NCBI GenBank assembly: GCA_050250955.1
Contig: JBFWNR010000001.1
Coordinates: 496,001-560,000, forward strand
DNA: 64,000 bases
Reading direction: 5' to 3'
From: CAWAYR01 sp050250955
Lineage (GTDB): Bacteria > Acidobacteriota > Vicinamibacteria > Vicinamibacterales > UBA2999
Positions 8,842-16,330 of this stretch are shown here, piece by piece. Both the position numbers and the translations under genes were made by a program. The notes beneath the pieces were generated by a model. The model did not search any database and was not told the origin of the DNA. It saw only the letters and a program-made list of their open reading frames with translations. The first letter of the stretch is position 1; each line of letters begins with the position of its first letter.

Positions 8842-9153
8842 CTAGCGGCGCGCGGTGGGCGGATGCTCGATCGGGGGTGGAAAGCCGGCCGTCAGTGGGC
8901 GCAGCGAGTCAGGGCGGCAGGCCGACGCGGAGTCCGGCGGCATGGTGGAGCGCGAAGCGGCAGGCATGACGAACGACGGCGGCGCGACCAGCGTCGCAGC
9001 CCTGCCGTGATCGCACGGGCAGGGCGCGACGACGCACGGGCCGCCAGATTCGCTCTCCCCCGCCATGGGGCACGGCTCCGGCACGCTGCCGAACGCCGGG
9101 ATCACCCACGACCACGACGTCAGCGCGACGAGCAGGACGGCCACGGCCCGCAT
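8842..9153 (-). CDS. Small secreted Cys/Met/His-containing protein upstream of the copper receptor
   Basis: 103 residues, ATG at 9153. A signal peptide (VAVLLVALTSWSWVIPAFG) covers roughly residues 3-21. The mature part begins with CPMAG and holds CVVAPCPCDHG, then Pro/Ser-rich sequence with two more Met residues. The density of possible soft-metal ligands, together with the TonB copper-type receptor starting about 100 bp downstream on the same strand, suggests a periplasmic or exposed metal-binding peptide. No family is recognised. The start lacks a strong ribosome site, so the gene is less certain than its neighbours. Confidence 0.55.
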   Translation of the reverse strand: MRAVAVLLVALTSWSWVIPAFGSVPEPCPMAGESESGGPCVVAPCPCDHGRAATLVAPPSFVMPAASRSTMPPDSASACRPDSLRPLTAGFPPPIEHPPTARR

Positions 9154-9295
9154 ACGCAGCGTGTGATCGCAGACCCCGTGCCAGTCGGCGACGGGTCGCC
9201 TTGGGCGCCAATCGGCACGTCTTCGAATGTCATCCGCCGGACGGCGGCCACGGCCTCGGGAAAACCCCGCCGGCCGTGGAATTTCGCCGCCGCGG

Positions 9296-11434
9296 CTACT
9301 TCGCCAGCGGCCCGGGCCGCATCTGGAACTTCATCACCTTGCTGGTGGTGCCGCGCCCGGTCTCCATGTGGAACGGCGCCCGCGTCGAGATCGTGGTCCA
9401 GACGCCGCGGCCCTTCCAGCCGGCGCCGGCGTCGTCGATGCGGCCGTCCATCCACTTGGTGTAGAAGCCGAGCGGATACGGCACGCGCATCGTCACGAAG
9501 GTGCCGTCCTTCAGCGCCAGCAGGCCCTCGGCGGCGTTGCCGGTGTTGATCGGCGTGTTGGCGCCCAGGCCCAGCGTGTCGAACTGATCGACCCACGTGT
9601 AGTAGCTGGCCTCGGCGCTGCCCGACGCGGGTGCCCCCTTCATCTGCGGCACCGGCTCCCGGTAGAAGGTCCACCCTTCGGGACAGTGCGACCCGTCGGC
9701 CTTCGGCCCGTTCAAGGGACCTTGGCACTTGCGGCGGTCGAAGCTGGCCAGGTGGCCGCTGGCCATCGCCGCCCAGTAGACGCCGTTGCGATCGACGTCG
9801 CCGCCGCGCGGCGAGAAGCCCTGGTCGGTGGGCGGCTGGAAGATCTCGGTGATCGCCGTCGCCGGCGGGTTGGCGCCCGGCGACAGGCGGATGACCGCGC
9901 CGGGATAGCCGAGCTGCGTGCCCCAGATCGAGCCGTCGGGCGCCGGCGCCACCGCGTAGAGCGCGCCGTTGATGCGCACGTCCCTGGCCGGATCGGCGGG
10001 CTGTCCCGGCTCGGTGTAGGCGTCGCGCTTGCCGTTGCCGTTGGCGTCGCGGATGAGCGCCGTCCAGCCCTGCGCCTTCATCTCGTCGCCGGTCTCGTCG
10101 AACAGCTTCGTGTTCAACCAGCCGACCACCTGGCCGCCGCCGCTGGTCCACAGGGTGTGGTTGGCATCCTCGGCGAACATCAGGTGGTGGGTGCCGAAGC
10201 AGGTGCCGATGTGGGTCAGCGTCCTGGTCGCCGGGTCCCACATCTGCAGATGCCGGCCGGCCCGCTCGACCGGGAAGAGCTTCGCCGAGGGATGACTCGA
10301 CCCGGCGCCGCACTCGGGCGGGTTGGCCGCCGGCCTGACCGCCGAGGTCAGCCACAACCGGCCGCGGTGGTCGAGCATCGGGTTGTGGACGTTGTTCCTG
10401 CTGGTCCAGATCACCTCGTCGTCCCAGTACGGCGACGGCTCGGGCATCGCCGGGTTGGTCGGCGGCGTGTTCGGATCGCGCACCGTCAACGGGATGCGGC
10501 TGGCGGTGTGACGGGTCGGGTCGAGTACCGGCACGTAGTCGGCGCTCAGTTCGAGCGCGCCGTACAGCGCGCCGTTGGCGTTGACCCGCGGGTTGCGCCG
10601 GTCGGTGGAGACGACGTCGTGCAGATAGGCGCGCGGGTCGGCCCAGTCCCACTGCGTGATGACGACGTTGCGTTCGAGCCCCTGCGGCCGCGCCGGGGCG
10701 GGCGGAATCGCGCCGCCGTTCACCGCGTCGGTCCAGTCGGCGAACGCCTTCAGCACCCGGCCGCGGCCGAAGCTGTTGAGGGCGCCGAACATCCCGGCGC
10801 CGGCCTGGCCCGACTTCACGCGCCGCTCCCAGGCGGCGACGGTGCTGGGAAACGGCCCGAGCGCCGCCGGCACCTCGCGCGTCGCCTTGCCGCCCAGCGC
10901 ATGACAGGCCGTGCACCCGCCCGACTTGATGCTGCGGATCCAGTCGCCCTGGCTTTTCATGTTGGGGTTGATGCCGTTGCCGCCCTCGCCGGTGCCCGGG
11001 AACTCGCTCGCCGCCGGCACCTCCATCAGCGACAACCAGTGCGCTGCCGGGTAGTACTGGGCCGCCGCCGCCGGCGAACTCGCCGGCACCGCCTTCAGGT
11101 CCAGCGTGCGGCCGCGCCGCGTCGAGACCTTCGGCGAGTCCACCAGCCCGTAGCCGCGGACCCAGACGCTGTAGGTGGCGTCGGGCAGGTCCGGCACCAG
11201 ATAGCGGCCAGCGTCGTCGGTGACGACGATCTTGACCAACGGCGTCGGCAGGTCGCGGGTCTCGGCGATGACCCAGACCCCCGCTTCCGGCCCGCGCGGG
11301 CCGGTCACCGTGCCGGCCAGGTCGTCGGCGTCGAGGGCGATCGCGGCGGCCGGCGCCTGGGCGGCGCGCGTGCCGGTCATCACGACGGCGGCGATCGCGA
11401 TGGCGAGTCCGACGGTGAGGCCGATGGTCCGCAT
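9296..11434 (-). CDS. Exported cytochrome with carboxypeptidase-regulatory-like domain and streptogramin-lyase-type propeller
   Basis: 712 residues; ATG at 11434 is chosen because a signal peptide follows (IGLTVGLAIAIAAVVMTGTRAAQ). Residues about 35-105 are a carboxypeptidase-regulatory-like beta sandwich (DDLAGTVTGPRGPEAGVWVIAET, then DDAGRYLVPDLP). A single heme-c site, CTACH, begins at about residue 174, in a cytochrome-like stretch with Met residues that could be the sixth ligand. From about 270 to the end there are repeated WxTS, GLWG and PDGSIWGTQLGYPGAVIRL segments typical of Vgb-like (virginiamycin B lyase) beta propellers. The combination recurs in acidobacterial genomes; its reaction is unknown. 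It may be a periplasmic dehydrogenase-like or sensing protein that passes electrons to its heme. Confidence 0.75.
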   Translation of the reverse strand: MRTIGLTVGLAIAIAAVVMTGTRAAQAPAAAIALDADDLAGTVTGPRGPEAGVWVIAETRDLPTPLVKIVVTDDAGRYLVPDLPDATYSVWVRGYGLVDSPKVSTRRGRTLDLKAVPASSPAAAAQYYPAAHWLSLMEVPAASEFPGTGEGGNGINPNMKSQGDWIRSIKSGGCTACHALGGKATREVPAALGPFPSTVAAWERRVKSGQAGAGMFGALNSFGRGRVLKAFADWTDAVNGGAIPPAPARPQGLERNVVITQWDWADPRAYLHDVVSTDRRNPRVNANGALYGALELSADYVPVLDPTRHTASRIPLTVRDPNTPPTNPAMPEPSPYWDDEVIWTSRNNVHNPMLDHRGRLWLTSAVRPAANPPECGAGSSHPSAKLFPVERAGRHLQMWDPATRTLTHIGTCFGTHHLMFAEDANHTLWTSGGGQVVGWLNTKLFDETGDEMKAQGWTALIRDANGNGKRDAYTEPGQPADPARDVRINGALYAVAPAPDGSIWGTQLGYPGAVIRLSPGANPPATAITEIFQPPTDQGFSPRGGDVDRNGVYWAAMASGHLASFDRRKCQGPLNGPKADGSHCPEGWTFYREPVPQMKGAPASGSAEASYYTWVDQFDTLGLGANTPINTGNAAEGLLALKDGTFVTMRVPYPLGFYTKWMDGRIDDAGAGWKGRGVWTTISTRAPFHMETGRGTTSKVMKFQMRPGPLAK

Positions 11435-11578
11435 GTGGCTCTCGCTTTCCGGGCCGCGACGCGGCCCTGGTCCCCGGGTCCCGGCTGCCGGCACCGGCAT
11501 CGCGCGGAGGATAGCGCAGGTGCCCCGTGCCGCCAATCACCGGCCGACGGCTTGACGAACCGTGCGGCGGCGACGACG

Positions 11579-12922
11579 ATGAGGCGGCATTCCGTGACCT
11601 CCCCCGTGACTTCGGCCGGGTGCCGGCGGCGCTGGCGGCACGCCGGCGCCGTGACAGCGGTGGTGCTGGCGGCCGTGGCGGCGTGGTCGCTGCGACCGCT
11701 CGGCGCGCAGCGCGGCGGGATGTTCCTGGGCTCGCTCACCGACCCCGCCATCGCCTACGCCACCGCGCCAACCGACACGGTCGTCGACGCGTTGAACCGC
11801 CGGCTCGCCGACGGGTCGGCGCGCCTGGCGTTCGACGGCCGCAGCGGCTATCTCGCCTCGGTCCTGGAGGCCCTGGCGCTGCCCGTGGACTCGCAGCTGC
11901 TGCTCTTCTCGAAAGGCAGCCTGCAGGGCCGCCTGATCGGCCCGGCGAACCCGCGGGCGCTCTTCTTCGACGATCGCGTCGCGCTCGGCTGGGTGCGCGA
12001 CGCCGACCTGCTCGAGGTCGCCGTGCACGATGCGCGCGCCGGCGTCGTCTTCTACACCCTGGAGCAAACGCCGCGCGACCGGCCGCAGTTCGCCCGCGAA
12101 TTCCGCTGCCTGGGCTGCCACCTCACCGGCGACACCCTCGGCGTACCGGGCCTGCTGATGTTCAGCTCGACGCCCGACGGCGACGACGAACGCCACGTCA
12201 CCGCGGTGATGCGCGACCACCGCGATCCGCTCGCCGAACGCTTCGGCGGCTGGTTCGTCACCGGCGCGCCGGCCGCGGCCGGGCATCGCGGCAACCGGGT
12301 GCCGGCGCTGGCCGCCCACGCCGCCGGCCGGCTCGACTCGACCGCCGGCCTCTACGATCCCGACGGCTTCCGCGCCGCCTCGAGCGACGTCGCGGCGCTG
12401 CTGGTCCTGTCGCACCAGGCGCACCTGACCAACCTGCTGACGCGCGCCGCCTGGGACGCCCGTGTGCTCGATCCGGCGCTGCACCCGGGCGCGGCGGCCG
12501 CCACCTCACCCGAGGCGCTGGCCACCTTCATGCGCGCCATCGCCGAAGAGGTCGTGGACTACCTGCTGTTCGTGGACGAGGCGCCGCTGCCGGCGCCGGT
12601 CCACGGCGGCTCGGCGTTCGCGGCGCGGATGTCGGCGCGCGGGCCGCACGATCGCCGCGGCCGTTCGCTCTATCAGCTGGACCTCGAGCGGCGGCTGCTG
12701 CGCTATCCCTGCAGTTATCTCATCTACTCGCCGGCGTTCGAGGCCCTGCCGGCGCTCGTCAAGGCGCCGATCTACCAGCGGCTGTGGGACGTGCTGTCGG
12801 GAGCGGTGACGTCACCGCGATACGCGGCCGCGCTGTCGCCGGGCGATCGCCGGGCGATCGTCGAGATCCTGGGCGACACCAAGACCGATCTGCCGCCGTA
12901 CTTCGCGGCTGGCCGCCGGTGA
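11579..12922 (+). CDS. Exported monoheme protein of unknown family
   Basis: 447 residues if ATG at 11579 is the start; no good ribosome site is visible, so the true start could be slightly different. A hydrophobic leader (AVTAVVLAAVAAWSL) is followed by mature sequence starting near QRGGMFLGSLTDPAIAY. One heme-c motif, CLGCH, starts at about residue 177, after a segment that looks enzymatic (VEVAVHDARAGVVFYTLEQTP). His-rich stretches (MRDHRDPL, VLSHQAHLTNLLTRA) follow, and the C-terminus is helical (PIYQRLWDVLSGA). I do not recognise the family. It reads opposite to the carboxypeptidase-regulatory/heme gene and is convergent with the GYD gene. Confidence 0.7.
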   Translation: MRRHSVTSPVTSAGCRRRWRHAGAVTAVVLAAVAAWSLRPLGAQRGGMFLGSLTDPAIAYATAPTDTVVDALNRRLADGSARLAFDGRSGYLASVLEALALPVDSQLLLFSKGSLQGRLIGPANPRALFFDDRVALGWVRDADLLEVAVHDARAGVVFYTLEQTPRDRPQFAREFRCLGCHLTGDTLGVPGLLMFSSTPDGDDERHVTAVMRDHRDPLAERFGGWFVTGAPAAAGHRGNRVPALAAHAAGRLDSTAGLYDPDGFRAASSDVAALLVLSHQAHLTNLLTRAAWDARVLDPALHPGAAAATSPEALATFMRAIAEEVVDYLLFVDEAPLPAPVHGGSAFAARMSARGPHDRRGRSLYQLDLERRLLRYPCSYLIYSPAFEALPALVKAPIYQRLWDVLSGAVTSPRYAAALSPGDRRAIVEILGDTKTDLPPYFAAGRR

Positions 12923-12943
12923 CGGGCCGGCGGCGCCGGCCCG
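12923..12943. terminator. GC-only hairpin between convergent genes
   Basis: A perfect inverted repeat CGGGCCGGC-GGC-GCCGGCCCG directly follows the stop of the monoheme gene and precedes the stop of the convergent GYD gene. There is no T-run. A bidirectional terminator is likely. Confidence 0.5.
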
Positions 12944-12957
12944 CTCCTGGCGCGGAC

Positions 12958-13290
12958 TCACTTCGAGGGTTTGTAGGCCTTGGCGACGTCGCTCGCCTTC
13001 TTCAGCGAGGCGACCCACTGGGCACCCGACATCAGCTTGGTCGTGTGTGCCGACTTCACCGCGCCGCCGGCGGCCACCGCCAGTGACACGGCAGCGGCGC
13101 TTTCGTCGTCGGGCGCCTCCATCATGAACGCCGCGTCGTATTCGCCGAAACTGAAGCCGCCGCCGAGCAGCTTGCCGCCGACCGCCTCGATGACCGGGCG
13201 CGCCGCCGCTTCCATGCGGTCCTGGGGATTGCCGATTTGTGCCTTGATCGACTCGGCGGTGTAGGTCAGCTGGTAGAGGTAGGTGGGCAT
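12958..13290 (-). CDS. GYD-domain protein
   Basis: 110 residues. The start is ATG at 13290 because GGAGG sits 5 bp upstream; an ATG four codons earlier (13302) would overlap that ribosome site. The protein opens MPTYLYQLTYT and contains GGKLLGGGFSFGEYDAAFMMEAPDDESAAA. This is the ferredoxin-like fold signature of GYD proteins, here with GEYD in place of GxYD. These proteins are small, probably dimeric, and without an assigned reaction. It is a single-gene unit, convergent with the monoheme gene and divergent from the FAH-family hydrolase. Confidence 0.85.
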   Translation of the reverse strand: MPTYLYQLTYTAESIKAQIGNPQDRMEAAARPVIEAVGGKLLGGGFSFGEYDAAFMMEAPDDESAAAVSLAVAAGGAVKSAHTTKLMSGAQWVASLKKASDVAKAYKPSK

Positions 13291-13396
13291 GTCGTCCTCC
13301 ATGGTCAGGGGGTGAAGGATCGTGAGCCGCCGAGTATCCCACGACGGCGGCGCAAAACCAGCCCGACGGGAAGCTTCGTGCCGCGCACCGACTCGG

Positions 13397-13426
13397 TTGA
13401 CTCCTTCGCCGGGGCGCTCCTACAAT
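13397..13426 (+). promoter_or_regulatory. Candidate sigma-70 promoter of the FAH-family gene
   Basis: TTGACT at 13397-13402 and TACAAT at 13421-13426, separated by 18 bp, about 50 bp before the ATG at 13475. This is one of the best -35/-10 pairs in the window. Confidence 0.5.
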
Positions 13427-13474
13427 CCGCGCGGCGCGGGACGTCGCTGCCCACGGCATCGCGCGGAGGTTCCG

Positions 13475-14530
13475 ATGTCACTCCACCATGCCGTCACGGC
13501 CCGGCTGGCTGTCGCCGCCGTCGCCGCCGTTCTCGCCGCACCCCCGCTCGCCGGCCAGGCGCCGGCCCCCACGTTCAGACTCGCCACGTTCGACGCCGGC
13601 GGCGACCCGCGCCTCGGCGCCACCGTCGGCAACGGCGAGCACGACCTGCTCGACGTCCACAACGGCATCCGCTCCCTGATCCAGAGCGGCGCGCCCGAGG
13701 CGCAGAACCTGCCCTATGTGCCGGCCGACATGCGCACGCTCGCCGGCGCCGGCCCGCGCGCCACCGCGGCCATCCGACAGGTCTACCAGGTGCTCGCCGC
13801 GCAGAAGGCCAGGGGCGCGCTGAAGGATCCCGGCGGCGCGTTCCGCGTCTTCTACCCGCACAGCGCCGTGAAGTTCCTGGCCCCGGTGACCAACCCGTCG
13901 AAAATCTACGGCTTCGCCGGCAACTACCCGCGCGAAGGCAGCCTCGCCAACCCGAAGCTGCCCAGCTCGTTCTTCAAGTCGGTGGCGTCGCTGGCCGGCC
14001 ACGACGACGACATCGATCTGGCCGGGCTGCTGACCCGCGGCGTGCACGAGCCCGAGCTGTCGCTGGTCATCGGGAGGGGCGGCAAGAACATCAGCGAAGC
14101 GGCGGCCTACGACCACGTGTTCGGCTACATGGTCTGCAACGACGTGTCGTCGCGCGACCTGCCGCAGGGCGAGCACCCCACCCAGGGGGCCACCTTCGAC
14201 AAGGGGCTCGACACCTTCTCGCCCTGCGGGCCCTACCTGACACTCAAGGAGGACGTGCCCGACCCGCACAACCTGGCGATCTCGGCGACGCTCGACGGCA
14301 AGCCGGCGCCGATGCCCAACGCCAACACGCGGTTCATGACCTTCAAGATCCCGCAGATCATCGCCTACGTGTCGCGGCGCATGACCCTGGAGGTCGGCGA
14401 CATCTTCCAGACCGGCGTGCCGGCGCCGGTGGTGCCGATGAAGGCCGGGGATCGCATCGCGATCACCATCGAGGGCCTCGGCACGCTGCGCAACCGCGTC
14501 GTCGCCGACGGGTCGAAGACCGGCCGCTAG
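13475..14530 (+). CDS. Exported fumarylacetoacetate-hydrolase-family protein
   Basis: 351 residues, ATG at 13475 with GGAGG 6 bp upstream. A signal peptide (AVAAVAAVLAAPPLAGQ) covers about residues 10-27. The FAH-family catalytic domain begins near residue 140 (SKIYGFAGNYPRE). It shows HEPELSLVIG with the metal-binding Glu pair, VFGYMVCNDVSSRDLP with the metal-binding Asp, KGLDTFSPCGPY and a TGVP segment near the end. Relatives hydrolyse or decarboxylate 2-oxo acids and acylpyruvates in aromatic-compound breakdown. Its placement outside the cytoplasm is unusual, and the substrate is unknown. Confidence 0.85.
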   Translation: MSLHHAVTARLAVAAVAAVLAAPPLAGQAPAPTFRLATFDAGGDPRLGATVGNGEHDLLDVHNGIRSLIQSGAPEAQNLPYVPADMRTLAGAGPRATAAIRQVYQVLAAQKARGALKDPGGAFRVFYPHSAVKFLAPVTNPSKIYGFAGNYPREGSLANPKLPSSFFKSVASLAGHDDDIDLAGLLTRGVHEPELSLVIGRGGKNISEAAAYDHVFGYMVCNDVSSRDLPQGEHPTQGATFDKGLDTFSPCGPYLTLKEDVPDPHNLAISATLDGKPAPMPNANTRFMTFKIPQIIAYVSRRMTLEVGDIFQTGVPAPVVPMKAGDRIAITIEGLGTLRNRVVADGSKTGR

Positions 14531-14541
14531 CCGCCCGGCTA
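14528..14541. terminator. Short palindrome made of the two convergent stop codons
   Basis: TAGCCG-CC-CGGCTA: the outer bases are the TAG stop codons of the FAH-family gene (+) and the SH3 gene (-). The stem is only 6 bp without a T-run, so this is a weak terminator candidate. Confidence 0.3.
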
Positions 14542-14952
14542 CTTCGCGGCGACGACCTGGATGGTCGAATCGTGCAACCAGCCGCGGGTCTCGTTCCGGT
14601 ACCAGCGGACGACGATCCCGGTCTTGCGCACTTCGGGCGTGAGGGCGACCTGGATCCACTCCTTGTCGCGGCCGGTGACCTCGAACTCGGTGCCGCGGGC
14701 GGCCATCACCAGCAGCACCGCCCCGGTGCTGGGGCCGACGTGGACGTTGGCGTGGCTGGTCGGCACGCGGACACGGCCGCTGGCCGCCGTCGCCGCCTTG
14801 GGTTGGCCGGCGGCGCGCTGGCCGGCGCCGGCGCCGCCCTGGCCGGCCGCCGGCAGCGCCGCCGCCAGGGTCAGCGCGGCGAGCAGGCACACCAAGTGCG
14901 GGCGGACGCTCGGAGCGGTGGGACGGGACGAGGCGCGGCGGATTGGGGCCAT
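14539..14952 (-). CDS. Secreted bacterial SH3-domain protein
   Basis: 137 residues, ATG at 14952. A signal peptide (LVCLLAALTLAAALPAAGQ) covers about residues 20-38, then a Gly/Ala linker. The domain at about 60-137 has the SH3b pattern: RVRVPTSHANVHVGPSTGAVLLVMAARGTEFEV, then WIQVAL and TRGWLHDSTIQVV. SH3b domains usually bind peptidoglycan or peptides in the periplasm. There is no attached enzymatic domain, so this may be an adaptor or envelope-binding protein. Confidence 0.75.
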   Translation of the reverse strand: MAPIRRASSRPTAPSVRPHLVCLLAALTLAAALPAAGQGGAGAGQRAAGQPKAATAASGRVRVPTSHANVHVGPSTGAVLLVMAARGTEFEVTGRDKEWIQVALTPEVRKTGIVVRWYRNETRGWLHDSTIQVVAAK

Positions 14953-15094
14953 GCGCGACAGTGAACGGCAGCCCGGCGCGCCGTGTCAACCGACCCGGAA
15001 CGCTCCGCCCGGCCCGCGGAATGTCCGTGCCGGCGGCTGCGGTTGCCTGTATAGTTCAGCCGGTACCCGTCACCGTCTCGGTCAAGGAGGCCCC

Positions 15095-16267
15095 ATGTCC
15101 GTCTCCCGTCGCAGGTTCTTCCACACCGTGGGCGCGGGCAGCGCCGTTCTGTCCGCCGGGTTCGTCATCGGCCGCGGCCGGGAGGCGATGGCCTTCGAGG
15201 CCGAGGCGTTCCAGCCGCCCGACGACGGCGGCTTCCTCCGTATCGACTCCAACGAAAACGCGCGTGGGCCGGGCCGCTCGACCATCGACGCGCTCAGGAA
15301 CGGCATCGGCGTCCGCGTCGGCCGCGGCTACCCGCCCGACTACGTCGGCGACCTGCACCAGACGATCGCCTCGACCTTCGGCGTCGATCGCACCAACGTG
15401 ATCATGGCCACCGGCTCGGGGCCGATCCTCGAGGCGGCGACGCGCGCGTTCTGCACGATGGACAAGCCGCTGGTCACCGCGGCGCCGACCTTCGCCACCT
15501 GCGAGGGCACGGCGCGGCGCATGGGCGTGCCGGTGAAGGTCATCCAGGTCGATCGCTCGCTGGCCCTCGACATCGACGGCATGGCCGCCGCCGCCAAGGG
15601 CGCCGGCCTGGTGTTCTTCTGCAACCCGAACAACCCGACCGGCACGGCGCACAACTACGCCACGGTCGAGAAGTTCGTCCGCGGCATCGCCGCCGCCTCG
15701 CCGGGGACGAAGATCCTGCTCGACGAGGCCTACATGGACTACACCCACGATCCCGGGGTGAAGACCGCGGCGCCGCTCACCAAGGAACTGCCCGGCGTGT
15801 TCGTCGCCCGCACCTACTCGAAGGCCCACGGCATGGCCGGCCTGCGGCTCGGCTACGCCATCGGCCAGCCCGACACCGTGCGCGCCATCTCGCAGGCCTG
15901 GGGACTCGGCAGCATCAACACGCTCACCGCGTCCGCCGGCATCGCCTCGCTGCGCGACACCAAGCACATGGACGAGGAGCGCGCCGAGAACGCCCGCGTC
16001 CGCGACTTCACGCTGCAGGCGTTCCGCGACATGGGCTTCGAGGGCACCAACGCCCACACCAACTGCGTGTTCATCGACATCAAGCGTCCGGCCAAGGAGT
16101 TCCGCGACGCCTGCGCGGCGCAGAAGGTGCGGGTCGGCCGCGACTTCCCGCCGTTCGAGAAGAGCCACACCCGCATCTCGCTCGGCACGATGGCCGAGAT
16201 GAAGCAGGCGGTGGCGGTGTTCCGCCAGGTGCTGACGGCGGCGACGTCGTCGCGCGCGGCGCGGTAG
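15095..16267 (+). CDS. Tat-exported histidinol-phosphate-aminotransferase-like PLP enzyme
   Basis: 390 residues, ATG at 15095 with a strong AAGGAGG at 15084-15090. The N-terminus SRRRFFHTVGAGSAVLSAGFVIG is a twin-arginine signal. The enzyme part has SNENARGPG, an ATGSGPILEAATRAF segment, FCNPNNPTGTAHN, LLDEAYMDYT, and TYSKAHGMAGLRLGYAIG with the PLP Lys at about 243. It ends with a VGRDFPPFEKSHTRISLGT-type substrate loop. The family includes HisC, but Tat-exported members are not expected to serve histidine synthesis. A periplasmic amino-acid transaminase is more likely. A -10-like TATAGT at 15050 lies 40 bp ahead. Confidence 0.85.
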   Translation: MSVSRRRFFHTVGAGSAVLSAGFVIGRGREAMAFEAEAFQPPDDGGFLRIDSNENARGPGRSTIDALRNGIGVRVGRGYPPDYVGDLHQTIASTFGVDRTNVIMATGSGPILEAATRAFCTMDKPLVTAAPTFATCEGTARRMGVPVKVIQVDRSLALDIDGMAAAAKGAGLVFFCNPNNPTGTAHNYATVEKFVRGIAAASPGTKILLDEAYMDYTHDPGVKTAAPLTKELPGVFVARTYSKAHGMAGLRLGYAIGQPDTVRAISQAWGLGSINTLTASAGIASLRDTKHMDEERAENARVRDFTLQAFRDMGFEGTNAHTNCVFIDIKRPAKEFRDACAAQKVRVGRDFPPFEKSHTRISLGTMAEMKQAVAVFRQVLTAATSSRAAR

Positions 16268-16286
16268 GTCCGATCCGCGATCGAAG

Positions 16287-16314
16287 CAACGGCGGCGCCC
16301 CGGCGCCGCCGTTG
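16287..16314. terminator. Strong hairpin between convergent genes
   Basis: A perfect 13-bp inverted repeat, CAACGGCGGCGCC-CC-GGCGCCGCCGTTG, lies between the aminotransferase stop and the convergent DUF885 stop. On the + strand it is followed by CCGTTTGCTG. A bidirectional terminator is likely. Confidence 0.6.
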
Positions 16315-16330
16315 CCGTTTGCTGCGGCGA

